From Amycolatopsis pittospori (lineage in GTDB: Bacteria; Actinomycetota; Actinomycetes; Mycobacteriales; Pseudonocardiaceae), in contig NZ_JACBXD010000019.1 in NCBI RefSeq assembly GCF_013870525.1, positions 52,178-116,177 of the forward strand: 64,000 bases of DNA. Reading direction: 5' to 3'. The notes under the pieces are model-generated. The model had not been told where the DNA came from and did not search any database. It saw only the letters and a list, made by a program, of their open reading frames with translations. A program made the translations under genes and the position numbers. Below are positions 1 through 8,643 of this stretch, piece after piece; position 1 is the first letter of the stretch, and the number at the start of each line of letters is the position of its first letter.

Positions 1-981
1 CAGCGTCAGCCCGGCGAAGGCGACACGCAGTCCGTAGCGGGGCACGAGCCATCGGCCCGCCACCCAGGACGACACCGCCAGCCCGCTCGACCACGGCAGC
101 AGCGTCAGTCCGGACGCCAGTACTCCGCGCCCCTCGTCGAGTTGCTGGTGCAGGACCACCACGAGCATCAGCCCGTTCATCACCGCGAAGAACAGGGTCG
201 ACGCCGCGAGTGCCGCGGGGAAGCCGCGACGGCCGAACAAACTCGGCTCGACCAGTGGATGACGTCGTGTCCGCTGGTGGAGCGCGAACAGCACCAGCAC
301 CGCGGCGCCACCAGCGAAGAGGCGCCAGTCCCACCTGTCGATCAGCGGGTACACCAGCAGACCGACGCCGAGCGACGCGAGCACGGTGCCCGGCACGTCC
401 AGCCGGACCGGACGCGGGGCACGGTCCTCCGGCAGCAGCCGTCCGGCGGCGAGGACCGCGATCGAGAGCGGCACGTTCACCAGGAACGCCGCACGCCACG
501 AGATCAGCTCGGTCAGCAGGGCGCCGAGCAGTGGGCCGCTCACCGCGGACAGACCCACGACCGGTCCGTTCCAGCCGAGTGCCGCGGCCAGCGCCGGGCC
601 GGTGAACATCGCCTTGATCAATCCGATGGTCTGGGGGATCACCAGCGCCGCCGCCATTCCCTGTATCGCTCGCGCGCCGATCAGTACGCCGGTGTCCGGC
701 GCGAGCGCGCAGCACAGCGACGCGAGGGCGAACACGGCGACGCCGAACCGGAACACGCGGCGCCGGCCCAGCAGATCGCCGAGCCTGCCGCCGGTGATCA
801 GGAGTACCGCGAAGGGGAGTGTGTAAGCGGCGCCGAACCACTGGATGCTCGACGCCGGGCCGCCGAGGTCGGCGTGGATCGCCGGACCGGCGACCTGAGT
901 GATCGTCGCGTCCAGCACGTTCATCGCCTCGGCGGCGAGCAGGGTGGCGAGCGGGGCCAGCCTGGTTTTCGTCTCTTGCAT
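1..981 (-). CDS. MFS drug-exporter-like transporter, DHA2/EmrB type (3' end outside window)
   Basis: Reading leftward from the ATG at 981-979, 327 codons run open to the window edge, so the C-terminus is missing. The product is a multi-span membrane protein. Helix 1 carries NVLDATITQVAGPAI, the usual DHA2-family LDxTIxxxAxP signature, and the first cytoplasmic loop has motif A as GGRLGDLLGRRRVF. These mark a proton-driven exporter of the 14-helix EmrB/QacA group acting at the cytoplasmic membrane; the substrate cannot be read from sequence. It is divergent from the AsnC-type regulator at 1037 with only 55 bp between, so that regulator is the likely controller of the transporter. Family is clear, substrate unknown. 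Confidence 0.85.
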   Translation of the reverse strand, partial: MQETKTRLAPLATLLAAEAMNVLDATITQVAGPAIHADLGGPASSIQWFGAAYTLPFAVLLITGGRLGDLLGRRRVFRFGVAVFALASLCCALAPDTGVLIGARAIQGMAAALVIPQTIGLIKAMFTGPALAAALGWNGPVVGLSAVSGPLLGALLTELISWRAAFLVNVPLSIAVLAAGRLLPEDRAPRPVRLDVPGTVLASLGVGLLVYPLIDRWDWRLFAGGAAVLVLFALHQRTRRHPLVEPSLFGRRGFPAALAASTLFFAVMNGLMLVVVLHQQLDEGRGVLASGLTLLPWSSGLAVSSWVAGRWLVPRYGLRVAFAGLTL

Positions 982-1036
982 GGCCGAGAGGGTGCGGCGA
1001 AAATGACTTCTGTTCCATGAAACCCGGCTTGAATGG

Positions 1037-1999
1037 ATGAAATCTTCCATGTTGGACGTCGTCGACCGTGCTCTGATCCATGCGCTGCATATCGACGCGC
1101 GTGCGCCGTTCAGCCGCGTCGGCGAAGTGCTCGGCGTCTCCACTCAGACCGTCGCGCGTCGCTATCAGCGGCTTCGCGCCGACGCGGGACTGCGAGTGGT
1201 GGGCCTGCCCGATCCCGACCGGGCGGGCCTGACGCAGTGGCTCGTGCGACTCACCGCGCAGCCCGCCACCGCGCGGACGCTGGCCCGTTCGCTGGCCGGA
1301 CGGCCGGACACGTCCTGGGTCAAGCTGACCTCGGGCGGCACGGAGATCGTGACGATCGCGCATACGCCGAGGCATGCGCCGAGCGTCATGCTGCTGCACG
1401 ACATCCCGCGCACCGCGAGTGTCACCGCGGTCTCCGCGCATTTCATCCTGCACACCTATCTCGGCGGCCCGACCGCGTGGCACGGCAGGGTCGCCGCGTT
1501 GACCGAGGACCAGCAGGAAGCGTTGCGGCCGCCGGAAACCCACGCCGAGGACGAGCCACTGACCCCGGCCGACCACGCGCTGATCGCCGCCCTCCGGGTC
1601 GACGGCCGCACGGGTATCGCGGATCTCGCCGCCGCGGCGGGCCTGGCACCGGCGACCGCGGCCCGCCGCCTGGCCGCCCTTCGCGCACGGGGCGCGCTCT
1701 TCTTCGACGTCGAGATCAGCGCGGCCCTGTACGGCGTGACCACGCAGGCGTTCCTGTGGATGGCCGTCGCGCCGGCGGACCTCGACGAGGTGGCGACGAC
1801 GCTGGCCACTCACGAGGAGCTGGCCGTCGTCGTCGCCACGACCGGGCCCACCAACCTGGCCGCGCAGGCGCTGTGCCCGGATCCCGCCGCGCTACATCGC
1901 TATCTCACCCGGCGGCTCGGCGCGCTACGGGCGATCCACACGGTGCACACCGCGCCGGTGCTGGAAATCGTGAAGGCGGTCGGACCGCTCACGCACTGA
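1037..1999 (+). CDS. Lrp/AsnC-family regulator with two tandem HTH-RAM units
   Basis: A 320-residue protein, about twice the usual 150-residue Lrp/AsnC length. It contains two winged-HTH segments. The first is near residues 6-50 ([20 protein letters not shown] then [12 protein letters not shown]) and the second near 177-225 ([20 protein letters not shown] then [14 protein letters not shown]). Each is followed by an alpha/beta segment resembling the RAM ligand-binding domain. Such double proteins are common in actinomycetes and behave as internally duplicated dimers. The ATG at 1037 was chosen because it lies in frame just before the first HTH; an ATG at 1033 is out of frame. It is divergent from the MFS exporter and its 3' end overlaps the convergent oxidoreductase gene by 11 bp. 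The effector is unknown. Confidence 0.85.
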   Translation: MKSSMLDVVDRALIHALHIDARAPFSRVGEVLGVSTQTVARRYQRLRADAGLRVVGLPDPDRAGLTQWLVRLTAQPATARTLARSLAGRPDTSWVKLTSGGTEIVTIAHTPRHAPSVMLLHDIPRTASVTAVSAHFILHTYLGGPTAWHGRVAALTEDQQEALRPPETHAEDEPLTPADHALIAALRVDGRTGIADLAAAAGLAPATAARRLAALRARGALFFDVEISAALYGVTTQAFLWMAVAPADLDEVATTLATHEELAVVVATTGPTNLAAQALCPDPAALHRYLTRRLGALRAIHTVHTAPVLEIVKAVGPLTH

Positions 2000-2795
2000 A
2001 GCGGTCCCTGTGCTCGCTCACCCACTGCGCGAAGGTCCGCGCGGGGCGGCCGGTCACCCGCTCGACGGTGTCGACCACGGTGCCGGCCTCGGGCGGCGGT
2101 GACGAGTGCCAGCCGATGACGTACTCGGCGTCCGCCGTCGAGACGCCGTCGGCCAGCAGCCGGTCGATCGCCTGCTGCCGCGTGATCCGTTCCAGCGCGA
2201 TGTCGCGGCCGAGGGCGGTGCCGAGGATCGCGACCCGTTCGCTCGTGGTCAGCGCTTCCGGTCCGGTCAGGTTGTAGACCCGGCCCGAATGCCCGTCCTC
2301 GACGAGAGCGGTGGCGGCGACGGCACCGATATCGCCCTCGTGCACGACCGCGCTGGGCAGGTCGAAGGGCTCCCGGACCACGTTCCCGGTCCGGACGGAA
2401 TCGACCCAGGTGAGCGCGTTGGACATGAATTCCTGCGGCTCCAGCCGTGTCCATTCCACCCCGGACTCGGCCATGGCCTGCTCCGTCGGCCCGACGTAGC
2501 CGCCCCAGACGACGGTCATCCGGCGCACGCCCGCGTCCACGGCGCGCTTGACCAGGTCGGCGCCGACCTCGGCGAGACCCGCCGTCACGGTGATGTGCAG
2601 CCGCGTGACGCCGTCGAGCGCGTCGCCCAGCGTCTCCGGCGCGGTGTGTGTGCCCTCGACCAGCTCCACGCCTGCCGGAAGGCGTGCCCGAGAAGGGGCG
2701 CGGGTCAGTGCCCGGACGCGTTCCCCGCGGCGGACGAGTTCGGCCACCACGTGGCGGCCCGTGTTCCCGGTGGCTCCTGTTACCAAGACGGTCAT
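1989..2795 (-). CDS. NAD(P)-binding NmrA/SDR-a type oxidoreductase
   Basis: A 268-residue cytosolic protein beginning MTVLVTGATGNTGRHVV, an atypical-SDR dinucleotide-binding motif (GATGNTG) at residues 6-12. The rest fits NmrA-like or quinone-reductase-2-like proteins: a strand-helix Rossmann fold, a VWGGYVG segment and a C-terminal substrate domain rich in acidic residues. It has no canonical YxxxK pair, as expected for NmrA-like members, which are often redox sensors rather than enzymes. An in-frame ATG 13 codons upstream exists. I chose 2795 because a purine-rich ribosome site (AAGGGAAACGAAG) directly precedes it and the Rossmann strand starts there. Its end overlaps the convergent AsnC gene. 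Confidence 0.8.
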   Translation of the reverse strand: MTVLVTGATGNTGRHVVAELVRRGERVRALTRAPSRARLPAGVELVEGTHTAPETLGDALDGVTRLHITVTAGLAEVGADLVKRAVDAGVRRMTVVWGGYVGPTEQAMAESGVEWTRLEPQEFMSNALTWVDSVRTGNVVREPFDLPSAVVHEGDIGAVAATALVEDGHSGRVYNLTGPEALTTSERVAILGTALGRDIALERITRQQAIDRLLADGVSTADAEYVIGWHSSPPPEAGTVVDTVERVTGRPARTFAQWVSEHRDRFSA

Positions 2796-2937
2796 CTTCG
2801 TTTCCCTTCGTCTCCGGCGAAGGTAAAAGCTCAAGTAATGTGGAGGTCAAGTGGACCGGTCAGGAATCGAGAAGCGCCCGTGCCCGAGGGATCCCTAGCG
2901 TCTTCGGCACAGGCAAAACCGACTCCAGGAGGTTCTC

Positions 2938-3156
2938 GTGAGCAAGCGGATCCGGACGTTCCACCGGTGGACGTCGATCGTCTTCGTCGCGACCGTCATC
3001 GTCTGCTTCGTCGTCGTGGCGATGGGCGACCCGGCCGAGTGGGTGCTCTACACGCCGCTCCCGCCGCTCTTCCTGCTGATGTTCAGCGGGCTCTACCTGT
3101 TCTCCCTGCCGTACACCGCCAAGCGGCGCAACCGTGGGCGCCCGGTGGCCGGGTGA
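2938..3156 (+). CDS. Small two-helix membrane protein
   Basis: A 72-residue protein starting at GTG 2938 with a strong AGGAGG site just upstream. Two hydrophobic segments span roughly residues 13-30 (SIVFVATVIVCFVVVAMG) and 40-58 (LPPLFLLMFSGLYLFSLPY), separated by a short polar loop, with a basic tail (AKRRNRGR) expected to stay in the cytoplasm. I recognise no catalytic motif and assign no function. Small proteins of this form are common in actinomycetes and are usually annotated as hypothetical membrane proteins. It lies alone between the divergent oxidoreductase and the GH3 gene. Confidence 0.7.
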   Translation: MSKRIRTFHRWTSIVFVATVIVCFVVVAMGDPAEWVLYTPLPPLFLLMFSGLYLFSLPYTAKRRNRGRPVAG

Positions 3157-3266
3157 CGCGTCAAGCCTTAGTTCATGGCAAAAATTAACTTTCGGCGTAC
3201 CCGGCCGTAACTCTTGACGCCGTGGCCGGGTCCGGTGAGGATCGGCCGGTCCCCGCCTCCCGCAGA

Positions 3267-5924
3267 ATGGACCAGACCATGGCCAGACGTCCTCGCGCGC
3301 TGTCCCGTGCGCGCCGAAGTCCGCTCATCGCGTTGATGAGCCTGACCCTGCTGGGAGGGGTCGTGGCGGCCGCGCCGTCGGCGAGCGCGGCCGAGCAGCC
3401 GGTGATCGGGAAACCCGCGCTCGACCGGGACGGCTGCGCCCGGATCGAGAAGAGCCTGCCGACACTGGCCGACTGGCCGAAGGTCGAGAGCCGGTTCAAG
3501 GGCAAGGCGAGCGACGAGGCGCGGATCGCCCAGATCCTCAAGGGGATGACCCTGGAGGAGAAGGTCGGGCAGATGACGCAGCCCGAGATCGCCGCGATCA
3601 CCCCCGACGAGGTCCGCCAGTACTCGATCGGCTCGGTCCTCAACGGCGGCGGTTCGTGGCCGAACAAGGACAAGCACGCGTCCCAGCAGGACTGGCTGAA
3701 GCTCGCCGACTCCTACTGGGACGCCGCCAAGACCAGCCGGACGAAGATCCCGGTGATCTGGGGCATCGACGCCGTGCACGGCAACAACAACGTGTACGGC
3801 GCCACCGTCTTCCCGCACAACATCGGCCTCGGCGCGGCGCACGATCCGTGTCTGGTGCGCGACATCTCCGCGGCGACGGCCCGGCAGATCCGCGCCACCG
3901 GCCAGGACTGGGCGTTCGCGCCGACGCTCGCGGTCGTCCAGGACGACCGCTGGGGCCGCACCTACGAAGGCTTCTCGGAGGACCCGCGGATCACCCGGGC
4001 CTACGGCTACGAGGCGATCAACGGTCTCCAGGACCGCTCGACCAAACGCATCGGCTACAACGGCGTCATCGGCACCGCCAAGCACTTCATCGGTGACGGC
4101 GGCACGCTCAAGGGGCAGGACCAGGGCGTCAACCCGTCGTCCGAGGCCGAGATGATCAACGTCCACGGCCAGGGCTACTACGGTGCGCTCGCGGCGGGCT
4201 CCCAGACCGTGATGGTGTCGTTCAACAGCTGGACCAACGCCGAACTCGGGATCGACGAGGGCAAGCTGCACGGCAGCGACAAGGCCCTGAACCAGATCCT
4301 CAAGGGCAAGATGGGCTTCGACGGCCTGGTCGTGTCCGACTGGAGCGGCATCGGCCAGGTTCCGGGCTGCACCAACGCGTCCTGCCCGCAGGCGATCAAC
4401 GCCGGCATCGACGTCGTGATGGTGCCCGCCGACTGGAAGGCGTTCATCGCCAACACCGTCGCGCAGGTCAACGGCGGCCAGATCCCGGTCGCGCGGATCG
4501 ACGACGCGGTGACGCGGATCCTGCGTGTCAAGCTGCGCGCCGGCCTCTACGAGTCGCAGAAGCCGTCCGACCGTTCCTACGCGAACTCCGACGAAGCGCT
4601 GCGGGAGACCTGGCTGGCGCGTGACGCGGCCCGCTCGTCGCAGACACTGCTGAAGAACAACGGCAACGTGCTGCCGCTGAAGCCGAAGTCGAAGGTGCTG
4701 GTCGTCGGCAAGAGCGCGGACAGCATCCAGAACCAGACCGGCGGCTGGACGCTGAGCTGGCAGGGGACCGGCAACACCAACGCCGACTTCCCGAACGCGA
4801 CGTCGATCCTCACCGGGCTCAAGCAGAACCTCGGCGAGGTCAACGTCACCTTCGACGAGAAGGGCGACACCGACCCGGCGGGCTACGACGCGGTCATCGC
4901 CGTGATCGGTGAGACGCCGTACGCGGAAGGTGTCGGCGACCTGACGCGCAAGACGCTCGAAGCCTCGAAGCTCTACCCCGAGGACCTGGCCGTGCTGGAC
5001 AAGGTCCGCGGCAAGGGCGCCCCGGTCGTCACCGTCTACGTCGGCGGCCGCCCGCTGTACATGAACAAGGAGATCAACCGCTCCGACGCGTTCGTGGCGG
5101 CCTGGCTGCCCGGCACCGAGGGCGGTGGCGTCGCCGACATGCTCGTCAAGGGCAAGGACGGCACCGGGTTCAAGGGCACCCTGCCGTACTCGTGGCCGAA
5201 GAGCGCATGCCAGACGCCGTTGAACGCGGGTTCGGCGGAGTACGACCCGCTGTTCGAACTCGGCTACGGCCTCAAGACCGGCCAGCGGGTCACCGTCGGG
5301 CAGCTGGACGAGACCGTCGGCCCGGTGACCTGTGGTTCCACCGGTGGCGGCGGGACCGCGACCGAGGACCTCGAGGTGTTCAACCGCACCGATGTCGCGC
5401 CGTACAAGGGTTACATCGGCTCCGCGGAGAACTGGGGCGGTACCGAGATCGGCCCCGACGGCGCCGCCTCGCACGCCGAGATCACCGTCGCCCAGTCGGA
5501 CGTCAACGTGCAGCAGGACGGCCTGAAGGCGACCTGGACCGGCACCGGCCCGGCCCAGATCTACTTCCAGAACCCGGCCGGTACCAACGATCTGCGCGGC
5601 TACCTGAACGCCGACGCGGCGGTCGAGTTCGACACCATCGTGCATGAGGCACCGGCCAACCGGACGGTGATCAGCATGCACTGCGTCTACCCGTGCTTCT
5701 CGGAGGTGAACGCGACCAAGCTGTTCACCGACCTGGTGGGCGCGCCGAAGTCGACGGTGAAGATCCCGGTTTCCTGCTTCGCCAACGGCCTGGATCTGGA
5801 GAACATCAACACGCCGTTCCTGGTGTACACCGACGGCCGGTTCTCGGCTTCGATCGCGAACGTGCGGTGGGTGCCCAAGGGGGCTCAGGATCCCGATGCG
5901 AGACCTTGCTCGAGTCTGAGCTGA
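3267..5924 (+). CDS. Secreted glycoside hydrolase family 3 beta-glucosidase/exo-glucanase
   Basis: About 885 residues. A twin-arginine-rich N-terminus and a hydrophobic core (LIALMSLTLLGGVVAA) ending in SASAAE form a signal peptide, so the enzyme acts outside the cell. The GH3 N-terminal barrel follows (MTLEEKVGQMTQPE, WGIDAVHGNNN, FAPTLAVVQDDRWGRTYEGF, GTAKHFIGDGGT). The nucleophile Asp lies in VVSDWSG at about residue 358. The alpha/beta sandwich domain comes next (TLLKNNGNVLPL) and contributes the acid/base. After a Gly/Thr linker, the last ~170 residues resemble the jelly-roll extension of ExoP-like marine exo-glucanases. It should release glucose from beta-glucans or cello-oligosaccharides. 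Start choice between ATG 3267 and ATG 3279 is open. A 26-bp palindrome immediately follows the stop. Confidence 0.88.
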   Translation: MDQTMARRPRALSRARRSPLIALMSLTLLGGVVAAAPSASAAEQPVIGKPALDRDGCARIEKSLPTLADWPKVESRFKGKASDEARIAQILKGMTLEEKVGQMTQPEIAAITPDEVRQYSIGSVLNGGGSWPNKDKHASQQDWLKLADSYWDAAKTSRTKIPVIWGIDAVHGNNNVYGATVFPHNIGLGAAHDPCLVRDISAATARQIRATGQDWAFAPTLAVVQDDRWGRTYEGFSEDPRITRAYGYEAINGLQDRSTKRIGYNGVIGTAKHFIGDGGTLKGQDQGVNPSSEAEMINVHGQGYYGALAAGSQTVMVSFNSWTNAELGIDEGKLHGSDKALNQILKGKMGFDGLVVSDWSGIGQVPGCTNASCPQAINAGIDVVMVPADWKAFIANTVAQVNGGQIPVARIDDAVTRILRVKLRAGLYESQKPSDRSYANSDEALRETWLARDAARSSQTLLKNNGNVLPLKPKSKVLVVGKSADSIQNQTGGWTLSWQGTGNTNADFPNATSILTGLKQNLGEVNVTFDEKGDTDPAGYDAVIAVIGETPYAEGVGDLTRKTLEASKLYPEDLAVLDKVRGKGAPVVTVYVGGRPLYMNKEINRSDAFVAAWLPGTEGGGVADMLVKGKDGTGFKGTLPYSWPKSACQTPLNAGSAEYDPLFELGYGLKTGQRVTVGQLDETVGPVTCGSTGGGGTATEDLEVFNRTDVAPYKGYIGSAENWGGTEIGPDGAASHAEITVAQSDVNVQQDGLKATWTGTGPAQIYFQNPAGTNDLRGYLNADAAVEFDTIVHEAPANRTVISMHCVYPCFSEVNATKLFTDLVGAPKSTVKIPVSCFANGLDLENINTPFLVYTDGRFSASIANVRWVPKGAQDPDARPCSSLS

Positions 5925-5934
5925 CCTCGAGCGT

Positions 5935-5987
5935 GCTATGAACGGCCCGTTACTTGCAAAATTTGCAAGTAACGGGCCGTTCATAGC
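5935..5987. terminator. Perfect 26-bp palindrome between convergent genes
   Basis: Bases 5935-5960 are the exact reverse complement of 5962-5987, leaving a single central base at 5961. The arm core is AACGGCCCGTTACTTGCAAA. It lies 11 bp after the GH3 stop and 12 bp before the stop of the convergent lcp gene. There is no T-run on either side. Position and symmetry suggest a bidirectional transcription stop; the extreme stem length suggests a dispersed repeat rather than an ordinary terminator. Confidence 0.7.
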
Positions 5988-5999
5988 GTCCCGGAGCGC

Positions 6000-7199
6000 T
6001 CACGAAGGGCGGTTCATGTCCGGGATCTCGATGTCGACCGGCCTGCCCTCGGAAAGCCAGAGGCGGATGTACTGCCGGATCGCCTCGTCCAGTACCCAGG
6101 CGACCGGGGGCACCAGCGGCAGCGGGATGAGCTTCTCGTGGAACGCCACCAACGCCGGGAAGGCCGTGCCGATCAACGGATCCCAGATCCGCTCGCGAGG
6201 GATGCCGTTCCACTCGGAGTACCGGTCACCGATGATGTACCGCGCCAGCGCGTTGACCATCGGCCGGTCGACGCCGCCGGGGCTGGTCTGCTCGGCGAGC
6301 ATGTCGAGGAGGATGTCGGTGAGCTCGACGCCTTCGCGCGTCGGCCCCATCGCGGGGTCCAGCACCTGCTTGGACTGCGCGTTCGCCGCGTCCCACGACG
6401 AGGGCAGGTACTCGTCGCTGATCCCGAGCATATGGCCGGTCACCTGCCAGATGTGCAGGTACGCGGCGGAATGCGCGGGGGAGACCCGGACGTGCCACTC
6501 GGTCAGCTTCTGCATCGTGTAGGTCGGCAGGGTGTGCCAGGTGACCAGCATGTCGTTCTGGCTGATCGGGATTCCCTGCTGCCAGTGCGGGGATCGCGGC
6601 AGCAGATGCCGGACGGCGGCGTGCACCAGCCGGGTCTTGACCGCCGAGACGATCATCTGGCCGTCGGGGCGGTAGGCGTTCAGCGAGCCGACGTCGTAGC
6701 CGAGTTTGGCGGTCTTCGCGACGCGGTCCTTCATGTCCGCGCCGCCCTTGGAGTAGTAGACCGCGCGGGCCTCGTTGGGGATGGCGGTGCTCAGCATGCC
6801 GCCGCCCAGCCCGTTCAGCAGGTTGATGAACCGGCCGCTGACCTTCATGAAATCCGCGGCCGCGTCCAATTTGGACTGATTCGCCCAGGCCGGTAGCCGT
6901 CGCGCGTGCTCGATGAACTCCCGCAGATCCGGCGGTAGGCCGGACGGGGTCGGCTGGTCGTTCCGCGTCCAGGTCCGCAGCGCCCGGTTGACCTCCGCGA
7001 CTTGGCCCCGGTCGAGGACGGCGGCGACCACCGGGTCGGCTTCGGCGTCCCATACCCATTTCGGGTCGGTGCCCGCCCCCGATCCGGCCACCGAACCGCT
7101 GGGACTCCACGCCCAGGCAGGCGAGGCCACCCCCATCGCCCCTAAAAGGGTCGCTCCGCCACTGACGATCAGCATTGTGCGTCGATTGAGTTCGGTCAT
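6000..7199 (-). CDS. lcp: Latex-clearing-protein-type rubber oxygenase (DUF2236)
   Basis: A 399-residue Tat-exported protein (NRRTMLIVSGG, then a hydrophobic stretch ending PAWA). Lcp enzymes are b-type haem dioxygenases that cut poly(cis-1,4-isoprene) into aldehyde/ketone oligomers outside the cell. The haem-pocket residues described for Streptomyces K30 Lcp (Arg164, Lys167, Thr168, His198) are all matched with the same spacing: DRVAKT gives Arg159, Lys162 and Thr163, and RLVHAA gives His193, thirty residues after the Thr. Length is close to that enzyme (~400). The ATG at 7199 has a strong GGAGGAG site. It is divergent from a TetR gene, the arrangement in which LcpR-type repressors are found. 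A close relative with another role cannot be excluded. Confidence 0.85.
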   Translation of the reverse strand: MTELNRRTMLIVSGGATLLGAMGVASPAWAWSPSGSVAGSGAGTDPKWVWDAEADPVVAAVLDRGQVAEVNRALRTWTRNDQPTPSGLPPDLREFIEHARRLPAWANQSKLDAAADFMKVSGRFINLLNGLGGGMLSTAIPNEARAVYYSKGGADMKDRVAKTAKLGYDVGSLNAYRPDGQMIVSAVKTRLVHAAVRHLLPRSPHWQQGIPISQNDMLVTWHTLPTYTMQKLTEWHVRVSPAHSAAYLHIWQVTGHMLGISDEYLPSSWDAANAQSKQVLDPAMGPTREGVELTDILLDMLAEQTSPGGVDRPMVNALARYIIGDRYSEWNGIPRERIWDPLIGTAFPALVAFHEKLIPLPLVPPVAWVLDEAIRQYIRLWLSEGRPVDIEIPDMNRPS

Positions 7200-7313
7200 G
7201 CGCCAGTACTCCTCCTTGAGCCCGGACCTGCGGATTGATACTGTGATACAAGTAGTGCAACCGCGTATCTCAAGGAGAGCACAATCATCGCGAAGACACC
7301 AGACCCGGATTCT

Positions 7314-7934
7314 TTGCTGGAGCGCGCGCTCACCGATGCGCTCGAACGCGCCGAAGAGACCGACGAGATCGCTCTCCGTCTTCTCGACGCCGCCTACGAG
7401 CAGTTCTGCCGCATGGGGATCCGCCGGTCCACGATGGAGGACGTCGCCCGCCGGGCCGGGGTTTCCCGCATTACGGCCTACCGCCGGTTCGCGACCAAGG
7501 ACGCCCTGGTCGAGCAGGTCGTGCGCCGCGAGTTCCGCCGCTACTTCGACCGGTTCCTGCTCGACATCCAGCACGCCGAAACCGCCGCCGACCGGGTCGT
7601 GCTCGGCTTCGCCAGCGCTCTGCGGGCGATCCGGAGCAATCCGCTGATCGGCGGCCTGATGACCGTCGAGCCCGACGTCCTCATCCCGTCGATGGTCAGC
7701 GACGGCGGCGGCACCTTGGCGACGGTGCAGCGGTTCGTCGCGGGTCAGCTTCGCCGTGAGCAGCAGGCGGGCAACGTCTCGGCGGACGTCGACGTCGAAC
7801 TCGTCGCCGAACTGATGACCCGGGTCTCCGCGTCGTTCCTGGTCACGCCCAGCCACGTCATCGACCTCGACGACGACGAGCAGGTCCGCGAGGTGGCTAG
7901 GCGGTTCCTGGTCCCGATGCTGCTGCCGAAGTGA
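7314..7934 (+). CDS. TetR-family regulator, probable lcp repressor
   Basis: At least 206 residues. The N-terminal TetR HTH lies around residues 20-65 (EIALRLLDAAYEQFCRMGIR, then VARRAGVSRITAYRRFATKD), followed by an all-helical ligand domain. It is divergent from lcp and is the natural candidate for its control. The start is uncertain. The first standard codon is TTG at 7314, which has no ribosome site. A good AAGGAG sits at 7272-7277 and would serve an ATC codon at 7284 or 7287, adding the in-frame residues AKTPDPDS before the TTG-encoded Leu. Its 3' end overlaps the convergent TetR gene by 38 bp. Confidence 0.85.
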   Translation: MLERALTDALERAEETDEIALRLLDAAYEQFCRMGIRRSTMEDVARRAGVSRITAYRRFATKDALVEQVVRREFRRYFDRFLLDIQHAETAADRVVLGFASALRAIRSNPLIGGLMTVEPDVLIPSMVSDGGGTLATVQRFVAGQLRREQQAGNVSADVDVELVAELMTRVSASFLVTPSHVIDLDDDEQVREVARRFLVPMLLPK

Positions 7935-8562
7935 GGCCGACGACCAGGATGTCCAGTGCCTTGACGAAGTCCCGCTCCGGATCGACGGCCGAGAGCGCGG
8001 GCAGCGCGCGGCTGAAGTTCGGCAACGCCGCCGGGTCGACCCGCCCGAGGTAGCGGTCCCGCTTTTCCCGCTCCGCTTCGCCGTCGCGATCCACCGCGAA
8101 GCCGATGGTCGTGAGCAACAGCGAGCCGAAGACGAGGCTGTTCAGCGCGCCCAGCGTCTGACGGACTTCGTCGTCGTCGAAACCGGCCTCGTACAGCGCG
8201 CCGATGAGATCGTCGGTCGGCAGCAGGGCCCGCAGTGAATTCGGGTTGGCCTCGTCGGTGGCCAGTGCCATCGGGACGACCGGATGGCGGGCGAGCGCGC
8301 GGTAGGTGTTGAGTACGGTGACCCGCACCCGTTCCGGCCATGGTGACGCGGGATCGGCCCGTTCGATTCCGCTGTAGACGCGCTCGGCGATCCCGTCGAG
8401 GATGTCGGTCTTGTTCTGGACGTGGTTGTAGAGCGCCATCGCCTCGACCCCGAGGGTCTTCGCGAGCTTGCGCATCGACAGACCCTTGAGGCCTTCCGTG
8501 CCGGCCAGAGCGAGTGCCGCGTCCAGGACCTTCTCCCGGTTCAACGGTTCTCTCCGCGTCAT
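7897..8562 (-). CDS. TetR-family regulator with tetracycline-repressor-like C-terminal domain
   Basis: A 221-residue protein. Its HTH (GLKGLSMRKLAKTLGVEAMA then LYNHVQNKTDILDGI) has the spacing and LYxHVxNK wording of the TetR_C subgroup, in which the C-terminal helices form the drug pocket. The ATG at 8562 was preferred to one five codons upstream because GGAGG lies eight bases before it. It is divergent from a FAD-dependent monooxygenase, the classical layout of a TetR repressor and the drug- or polyketide-modifying enzyme it controls. The 80-bp gap between them contains a perfect 10-bp inverted repeat suited to TetR binding. The ligand is unknown. Confidence 0.88.
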   Translation of the reverse strand: MTRREPLNREKVLDAALALAGTEGLKGLSMRKLAKTLGVEAMALYNHVQNKTDILDGIAERVYSGIERADPASPWPERVRVTVLNTYRALARHPVVPMALATDEANPNSLRALLPTDDLIGALYEAGFDDDEVRQTLGALNSLVFGSLLLTTIGFAVDRDGEAEREKRDRYLGRVDPAALPNFSRALPALSAVDPERDFVKALDILVVGLTSAAASGPGTA

Positions 8563-8604
8563 CTCGGCGCCCTCCACTTGACAGATTTACACTGTATCTA
8601 TCAT

Positions 8605-8632
8605 ATTTACAGCGTACATTTACGCTGTAAAT
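8605..8632. promoter_or_regulatory. TetR-type operator palindrome
   Basis: ATTTACAGCG (8605-8614) and CGCTGTAAAT (8623-8632) are perfect inverted arms with an 8-bp spacer. A related half-site, TTTACACTGTA, lies just to the left at about 8586-8596. The site is in the divergent control region between the TetR gene (start 8562) and the FAD monooxygenase (start 8644), within 12 bp of the latter. A bound repressor would therefore block both. This is inferred from symmetry and position. Confidence 0.65.
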
Positions 8633-8643
8633 ACGGGGGTGTC

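Noticed and set aside
3158..3220. Inverted GCGTCAAG/CTTGACGC upstream of the GH3 gene
   Set aside because: Arms are 8 bp and 47 bases apart, with no supporting inner structure; too weak for a terminator or operator call.
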